DNA of 64,000 bases from Cyrtodaria siliqua (lineage: Eukaryota > Mollusca > Bivalvia > Adapedonta > Hiatellidae). The stretch lies in NCBI GenBank assembly GCA_037043455.1, contig JAWPHD010005590.1, forward strand, positions 1 to 64,000, written 5' to 3'. This document shows positions 58,679-64,000 of this stretch, in pieces. The position numbers were made by a program, and so were the translations under genes. The notes under the pieces were generated by a model. The model made no database searches, was not told the origin of the DNA, and saw nothing but the letters and a program-made list of their open reading frames with translations. Position 1 is the first letter of the stretch. Each line of letters begins with the position of its first letter.

Positions 58679-59172
58679 AGCCCATTGGGACGGTGGCGTT
58701 TGATGTTAGTCTATGATATTTCCTGTCGTGCCCTTAATGGTTTATCCTCTTGTTGCTCTATCTTCTGTAAGTCATTGAGTATCTTCATTGTGGCTTTCTA
58801 GGCTATTATATTTGTGTATTATATTTACACGAGCATATTTGTGTTTTACCTATATTGCCTATTGATGCTGCCTTGTTGGTTAGAGATTAGATCATGGCGG
58901 AGATTTCCTTATTTACACTGTCCTGTTTTAATGGGATGACCGTAGGGTAAATGTGAGGTTTGGTGCACCCTAGAACCGTTTTAAACCCCCAGTGGCCTTT
59001 GTTGCCACTGACCGTTCCATGGCGGTAGCCCTATTGTCAACCCTTTTGTGTCGTTAGCATTTTGTATTACTTTCGTCTTCTCGTTTGTCTGTTTGCGTGT
59101 TTGTTTTTGTGTTTTGTGGTTGACTTTCGTCCTTGAATGCTGCTTACCCTGTCCGATATTTTTATCTGTCTT
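58679..59172 (+). mobile_element. 3' UTR and tail of the 57-kb PLE-A copy
   Basis: It serves as the uninterrupted reference for the 3' end: GGGACGGTGGCGTTTGATG, GGCTTTCTAGGC, TTACACGAGCATATTTG, ATCATGGCGGAGATTTCC, GGTGCACCCTAGAACCG, hairpins at 58990-59027 (CAGTGGC / GCCACTG; ACCG / CGGT), end TACCCTGTCCGATATTTTTATC. Confidence 0.88.
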
Positions 59173-59685
59173 CCTATATGCGTCTATGTTAGAAAGGTGT
59201 CGGCTGGCAGCAAAGTTGAAGATCTTATCGATATTAATTTAATTGTATGCGTTTCTATTTGATAGTGCGATGACCAGACAGATTGTGGACCCTATAATGA
59301 CGTCTGCCTACACCCTCAAAGGACGGTACAGCGTTTAATGTTTGGCTTAAATCTTGTCTTGTCGTACCCTTGACAGATTGTTCTCTTGTTTCTCTGGCTT
59401 CTGCTAGGCCAATGAGTGTTTGCTTTGTGGCTTTCTAGGCTTTGTTATATCATGTAAACATAAACAGAACTAAGAGACCCTTATTCGATATGTTGAAAAC
59501 TCAAAATGTCTAAATCACCATGAATATCCATATAAAATGGTGAAAGCTTTTGTGACAATTAAAGCAGACACATCATATACCGATTATTCAATTATTTTCT
59601 TCAAAACAGTTTTGATATAAATGCTGAAGAGTCCTTGTGCTGGTAAATATAAAGAAATTAGAAATCAAAAAATTATTTTCAAGTG
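59173..59685. other. decayed PLE-type 3' UTR fragment, then no recognised gene
   Basis: 59255-59450 resembles the PLE-A 3' end of the ORF and UTR (GATGACCAGACAGATTGTGGAC; GGACGGTACAGCGTTTAATG; TTTCTAGGC), a second diverged fragment right behind the first copy. The rest is AT-rich. Confidence 0.55.
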
Positions 59686-59689
59686 ACTT

Positions 59690-59865
59690 TTCTATTTTAT
59701 TCCGCTGCTACTTTCATTACTTATTTAGGCGGTAGCATAAATAAGATAAATGTAAACACAAAAAACCAACACAAGTGTGTGTAATGTTTATGTTATTTAT
59801 GCTACCGCCTGAAGATCTACTTAAATAAGTCATGAAAGTACTAGCGGAATAGAATAGAAAAGTAA
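59690..59865. mobile_element. palindromic MITE-like element
   Basis: TTTTCTATTTTATTCCGCTGCTACTTTCAT and GGCGGTAGCATAAATAA are mirrored by TTATTTATGCTACCGCC and CATGAAAGTACTAGCGGAATAGAATAGAAAAG. The arms are about 75 bp. Part of one arm recurs once more at 59845-59905. Confidence 0.75.
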
Positions 59866-60433
59866 TGAAAGTACAAGCGCTTGTTTAAGTAGATCTTCGT
59901 CTAAGAATATATGTTTGACCGTCAACGGTGCAAGGCAGGGTTTACATTCTGGTAATTGCTCATCTTGATAATACTAGTAATGGGTATTATTTCCACTTCC
60001 TACCGTCGAATAACCACTGACAGTACTGGAGTAAAGGTTTAATTGAATGCATGTTTTGTTCACGGACAAATCCTAGGTGGCTAGTAAACAATTACGAATA
60101 TACTTGTTAATATAACATTTAAAATCAGTGTAAGGTAATTTGGAATTATATATATGCAAAACTAATGCTGACTTAGCAACAACATCCGCTTTACCATTAC
60201 GACGTATTCCTCTTGGCTCGGAAACGAGCAAAAAAAAATTTGTGTTGAAGCACAACTGGGTGGTGATGTTTTATATTGCCCAAGGCCTGACGAGATTAAA
60301 ATGAATCAGACAATATTACAAAAGTGTCGTCATCAGATTCCTGAATATGGATTAAGGCAAGCTCAACTGCTTTAAGTTCAGTAGAAAAGATATTGAATTA
60401 TTACCTTGAGGGACTAATATTATCATTTTATAT

Positions 60434-61200
60434 TTGACAAGCTTGTGTAAGTCAGTGCGTGTTATTACAAATAAACTTATTCAGCAAGGATTTCGTTATC
60501 ATAAACTACGTATATTTTTTCAAAGTTCTATTGCCCACAACGAATACCGGCTGAAAAAGTACAACACTAATCAAAAAACACGTCTGCCACTAGGAAAATC
60601 ACAACCGTTATGCTATGGGGATGAGATCTATATAGACTTCGGAAATGAAAGGGTTCTGACGAATATCCTGAACATTTTGCATATTTAATCAGGAAATTCG
60701 TCAGTAAAGGATACGACCATTTAATATTACAGCGCAATTCATGTTTTGTGATTTAATCCTCTGAAGTCAGTCACTACGCTTCATTTTTCTCTTGTGCGAT
60801 GACCGGACAACTTCCTGGGATTCCATGCTTATCGCGTTTAATTAGTTCTGTCGCTGATTTACATACTATTTTTAAACAGTCTGGAAAGCACTCTATGCTT
60901 TCACGGCTTACCTCTTTGTCCATTTCTTCACTAAAATTAATCGACGAGGAAGCCGACACAATTTTCATTCGTACAGATCCCTTGTATAACACTGCTTCCA
61001 TAGTTCAAAGCTATACATAACATGTTCTCCGCCCCATCTTGACAAGGAGTCTGATCATGTCAGGCATTTTCTAAAACTGCTATATATTAATAAAGGTATT
61101 GATTTTATTGCCATGCCTAGTATTTTTCGAGATACTCGTGTAGTTGATTCTATCCAAAATATTTCAAAAAATTTAAACATCCCGAAAATGGCAAGCATAT
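60434..61200 (+). pseudogene. PLE-B reverse transcriptase C-terminus followed by an N-terminal-type block
   Basis: Broken frames give LIQQGFRYHKLRIFFQSSIA, KSQPLCYGDEIY, then LIRKFVSKGYDHLILQ and VSHYASFFSCAMTGQL, the PLE-B C-terminal blocks. A segment of 60 residues follows to 61018. Then, in another frame (about 61045-61165), HFLKLLYINKGIDFIAMPSIFRDTRVVDS appears in part (longest clean stretch INKGIDFIAMPSIFRDTR), which in related proteins lies near the N-terminus. That order, C-terminus then N-terminus, suggests two head-to-tail partial copies. Many stops; inactive. Confidence 0.6.
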
Positions 61201-62228
61201 TGCGGTGGATATAGCAGTTTGTGTTTCTTTATTTCATCCTCTATATTCAGCGGCCCCAGGATTTAATACAATTGTCTGCTTCTAAGAGCGAAATAAACAC
61301 AAAGCAATTTAGTTGGGAGCAGCGGTTATGAAGACTGCATATCACAAGTAACAGCCAAAAGACTAAATTAAAAAGCAGACAACATATCCTATGAGTGGTT
61401 AAACAATACCGATAGCCTTTATCGGCCGGAGTAGTGGAACCATCGAATCGAGAATTAAGTAAGAAAACAAAAGAAATTGAAAATGTACCACCGATCACTA
61501 GATATAAGTATCGGGTTTAGCGATCTCCAAAGATCGAATGAATAACAAGCGCGGGGAGACGTTTTACTGCCGCCACACTGCACAAGCAACGTCACTGTGC
61601 TATCAAAAAGAGTATGATAATTGAACTTTGGAAACGGCCGAGCACGACGCATACGAAATATTGCAGTATCGGTTTGATTGAGAGCGGTAGTGAAATGTAG
61701 TAGCTACCGCTCACGCCCTCTAGCCCCGGGTTGAGCAGAACTCAATATTTATACAAATCAACAGTACAAAATGTTAACCCTCCCGAAGATGGCAAGCATA
61801 TGGCGGTGGATATAGCAATATTTATTTCAATATTTATTTCATCCCCTATATCCGGCGGCGTATGGTTTCAGGATATAATAAAATTGTCTGCCCCGAAGAG
61901 CGAAATAAACAAAAAGGAATTTAGTTGGGAGCAGCGGTTATGAAGCATGCAGATCACAAGTAACAGCCAAAAGACTAAATTAAAAAGCAGACAACATATC
62001 CTATGAGTGGTTAAGCAATACTCAGAGCCTTTAATCGGCCGGAGAAGTGGAACCACCGAATCGAGAATTAAGTAAGAAAATAAAAGACATTGAAAATGTA
62101 CCACCGATCACTAAATATAAGTATCGGGCTCAGCGATCATATTGCAGTCTCGGTTTGATTGAGACTGTTTATGAACGGTAGTGAAAGGTGCTTGCTACCG
62201 TTCACGACATCTGGCCTCTGGCTGACTA
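61185..62228 (-). repeat. H repeat, long form, two tandem units (about 601-bp period)
   Basis: GGCAAGCATAT recurs at 61190 and 61791, and GGAGCAGCGGTTATGA and AAGACTAAATTAAAAAGCAGAC recur likewise. Unit 1 holds all landmarks: a CGATCT/AGATCG hairpin near 61530, the TGTGGCGGC start (minus strand, near 61583), and the hairpins at 61661-61720 (first one damaged). Unit 2 lacks about 115 bp around TGTGGCGGC but has perfect hairpins at 62144-62205 (CAGTCTC/GAGACTG and TGAACGGTAG/CTACCGTTCA). Confidence 0.8.
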
Positions 62229-62251
62229 GTTTATTTATCAAAGAAGAATAA

Positions 62252-62739
62252 AATGTTTAAATCGATTCTAAAGCGCAACAGGCGGAAAACAAAAGTCACA
62301 GACCTAATAACGTTACGTGGACGAGATACTCCAACCAGTTATTTTGCCGTTCCTTGCTAACCACCCTAACGTTACACTGTACCAACAGGATAACGCCAGG
62401 CGAAACTCAGCAAGATTGACCACCGACTTCTTGGTGGCCAATAACGTCAATGTGCTACACTGGCCTGCTTTATCACCGGACCTTAGTACGATAGAGCACT
62501 TATGGGACCAGCTCGGACGCAAGGTATACAACAATGGGTAGCCCATCCAGAACCGCCAACAGTTGATCCAATTGCTTACTGCCGAGTGGAACGCCATCCC
62601 ACAGTACCGGATACAACGCCTGATCCGTAGTATGCGCCGTAAATGTAATGCAACTCTTGATGTAAGAGGTGGACATACACGTTATTAGGTCTGTGACTTT
62701 TGTTTTCCGCCTGTTGCGCTTTAGAAACGATTTAAACAT
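62252..62739 (+). mobile_element. Tc1/mariner deletion derivative with intact inverted ends
   Basis: TIRs of about 60 bp at 62252-62313 and 62679-62739 (ATGTTTAAATCG...GACCTAATAACGT) differ at one or two positions. The right flank is PLE-A 3' UTR (TGGGACGGTGGCGTTTGATG). The left flank is different DNA, so one side was rearranged. Confidence 0.85.
62317..62688 (+). pseudogene. Tc1-type transposase, C-terminal third
   Basis: The frame starts at the left TIR and reads LTLYQQDNARRNSARLTTDFL-like sequence (QQDNA carries the second catalytic aspartate), HWPALSPDLSTIEHLWDQLG (glutamate in IEHLWD) and, after one in-frame stop at 62539-62541, LLTAEWNAIPQYRIQRLI and RKCNATLDVRGGHTRY to the natural stop at 62686-62688. 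The DNA-binding domain and first aspartate are deleted, so about 124 of a usual 340 residues remain. It belongs to the D34E Tc1 group by spacing of QQDN and IEHLWD. Confidence 0.88.
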
Positions 62740-63242
62740 TGGGACGGTGGCGTTTGATGTTTGTCTATGATATTTCCTGTCGTGCCCTTAATGGTTTATT
62801 CTCTTGTTGCTCTGGCTTCTTCCAAATAATTGAGTACCTTCATTGTGGCTTTCTACGCTATTGTTGTTTTTGTATTTTATTTACACGAGCATATTTGTGT
62901 TTTACTTATATTGCCTATTGATGCTGCCTTTTTGGTTAGAGATTAGATCATGGTGGGGATTTCTTAATTTACACTGTCCTGTTTTAATGGGATGACAGTA
63001 TGATAAGTGTGAGGTTTGGTGCACCCTAGAACCGGTTTGGAACCCCAGTGGCCTTTATTGCCACTGACCGTTCCAAGGCGATAGCCCTATTCTCAACCCT
63101 TTTTTGTTTGTGATGTCGTTTGCATTTTTTATTACTTTTGCCTTCTCGTTTGTCTGTTTGCGTGTTTGTTTTTGTGTTTTGTGTTTTGTGTTTGACTGTC
63201 GTCCTTGAATGCTGTTTTCCCTGTCCGATATTTTATCTTTCT
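62740..63242 (+). mobile_element. PLE-A 3' UTR and tail
   Basis: Complete UTR from GTTTGATGTTTGTC through TTACACGAGCATATTTG, GGTTTGGTGCACCCTAG, hairpins near 63045-63085 to CCCTGTCCGATATTTTATC. The coding body is absent, replaced by the Tc1 element. Confidence 0.85.
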
Positions 63243-63390
63243 TGACAATAGGGCTACCGCCTTGGCACGGTCTTTGGCAAAAAGGGCCGCAAGGGGTTTA
63301 AACCAGGTTCTAGTGTGCACCAAACCTCACGGATACCCTACTGTCATCCCAATAAACAGGACAGTGTAAATAATGATATCCCCGCCGCAT
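63243..63390 (-). mobile_element. inverted PLE-A tail abutting the plus-strand tail
   Basis: Minus-strand tail running from GCGGGGATATC (63385) through GGTGCACACTAG and hairpins to CTATTGTCAAG at 63243, without its terminal 130 bp. It meets the plus-strand tail directly. Confidence 0.85.
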
Positions 63391-64000
63391 CTTATACTTT
63401 TCCCAAGGTCCATACAGTATATAACGTATGGAACTCGTTCTGAGTTATTTAAAAGTTTAACTCACCAAAAGGCTCGTTAAAATTAAAATAATTGATAGCT
63501 CGTTTAGTAAATATGATATGGAATGTGAACACATTTAAGTTCCAATATATCTAAGATATCAAAATAACCAGTTATGATATGACCTGCCGGAATATAGAAA
63601 ATAGTTTGATGTTTAACACTCCTGATGAGTGTTATGTTCAATGTCAAGGTCAGAAATTAGTGTGTTGTAGTTAAACATGATATTTCCAATTTGGTTTTAT
63701 ACATGTACTTATAACAAATTATAGCGATAATTCAACACCAATATAAGCATTATAAAACAAACACAAATGAACAAAGTGAGGGATTAAAACCTTTATGTAA
63801 CTGCTTTCCAAAACATGTTCTAATTTCCAATATTTTGCTTAATATGTCGAAGCCAGACTCAATGTAATGATTATGTCATTTAAAGACTTCAATTATATAT
63901 GTACGTTTGATTTTAAAGATTACAATTAAAGACTGAGATTGTTTTCCAAAATGAACAATTACTATAATTGCTTTCAGTATTTTAAATTCACACTTATAAT
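63391..64000. other. no recognised gene
   Basis: AT-rich sequence to the end of the window. Confidence 0.5.

Noticed and set aside
8448..62228. Hammerhead ribozyme in the H repeat or PLE tails
   Set aside because: Tandem short units and three stems recall retrozymes, but I could not find the CUGAUGA...GAAA core with a cleavage triplet on either strand.
62313..62597. Minus-strand ORF of 94 codons
   Set aside because: Shadow of the Tc1 transposase remnant.

Overview
The window looks like intergenic or gene-poor DNA from an AT-rich invertebrate genome, most likely a mollusc (bivalve). That is an inference from the mix of elements seen: Penelope-like reverse transcriptases, LINEs with an AP-endonuclease, tRNA-derived SINEs, a Polinton-like protein-primed DNA polymerase, Tc1 and many foldback/MITE-like repeats. 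There is no operon structure and no intact host gene. One possible host exon is seen (10465-10711). Nearly everything else recognisable is mobile DNA in decay.

Layout. 1-1662: internally deleted copy of a Penelope-like element (PLE-A). 4205-5640: minus-strand LINE remnant. 6040-8440: cluster of PLE-A tails and a minus-strand PLE-A body in head-to-tail order. 11263-14529: plus-strand LINE with ORF1 and endonuclease, cut off at the start of its RT. 16045-19500: minus-strand LINE with all RT motifs. 19636-19888: SINE. 20458-30140: one PLE-A copy opened by three later insertions (a PLE-B fragment, a 5.6-kb TIR transposon, and a short hairpin repeat called H here). 31047-32026: GAACG-rich foldback element. 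35190-38316: PLE and H pieces. 42372-46042: degenerate Polinton-like gene cluster. 47195-50125: PLE-A copy, a 45-bp minisatellite and tails. 52965-53811: long inverted repeat holding a palindromic minisatellite. 54284-54738: higher-order tandem array. 57520-59172: the best preserved PLE-A copy. 60434-63390: PLE-B fragment, H tandem units, a Tc1 deletion derivative and two PLE-A tails meeting in opposite orientation.

How parts relate. PLE-A carries an RT with motifs YDFSTLYTTLP, GIPMGTN and RYLDD, and a 3' tail of about 300 bp that recurs at least 18 times on both strands. At two loci (1-31 and 20458-20612) an inverted copy of this tail sits at the 5' end with the same junction, so the element seems bounded by its own inverted tails. 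PLE-B is a diverged relative. Both families end in two consecutive hairpins with compensatory change between them. The H repeat is a second noncoding family, about 270 bp (a long form is about 600 bp), found singly and in tandem, with three hairpins whose stems covary between copies.

The most interesting untested signals are the H family, the inverted-tail structure of PLE-A and the long foldback elements. Coordinates of repeat edges are judged by eye and may be off by 5-20 bases.
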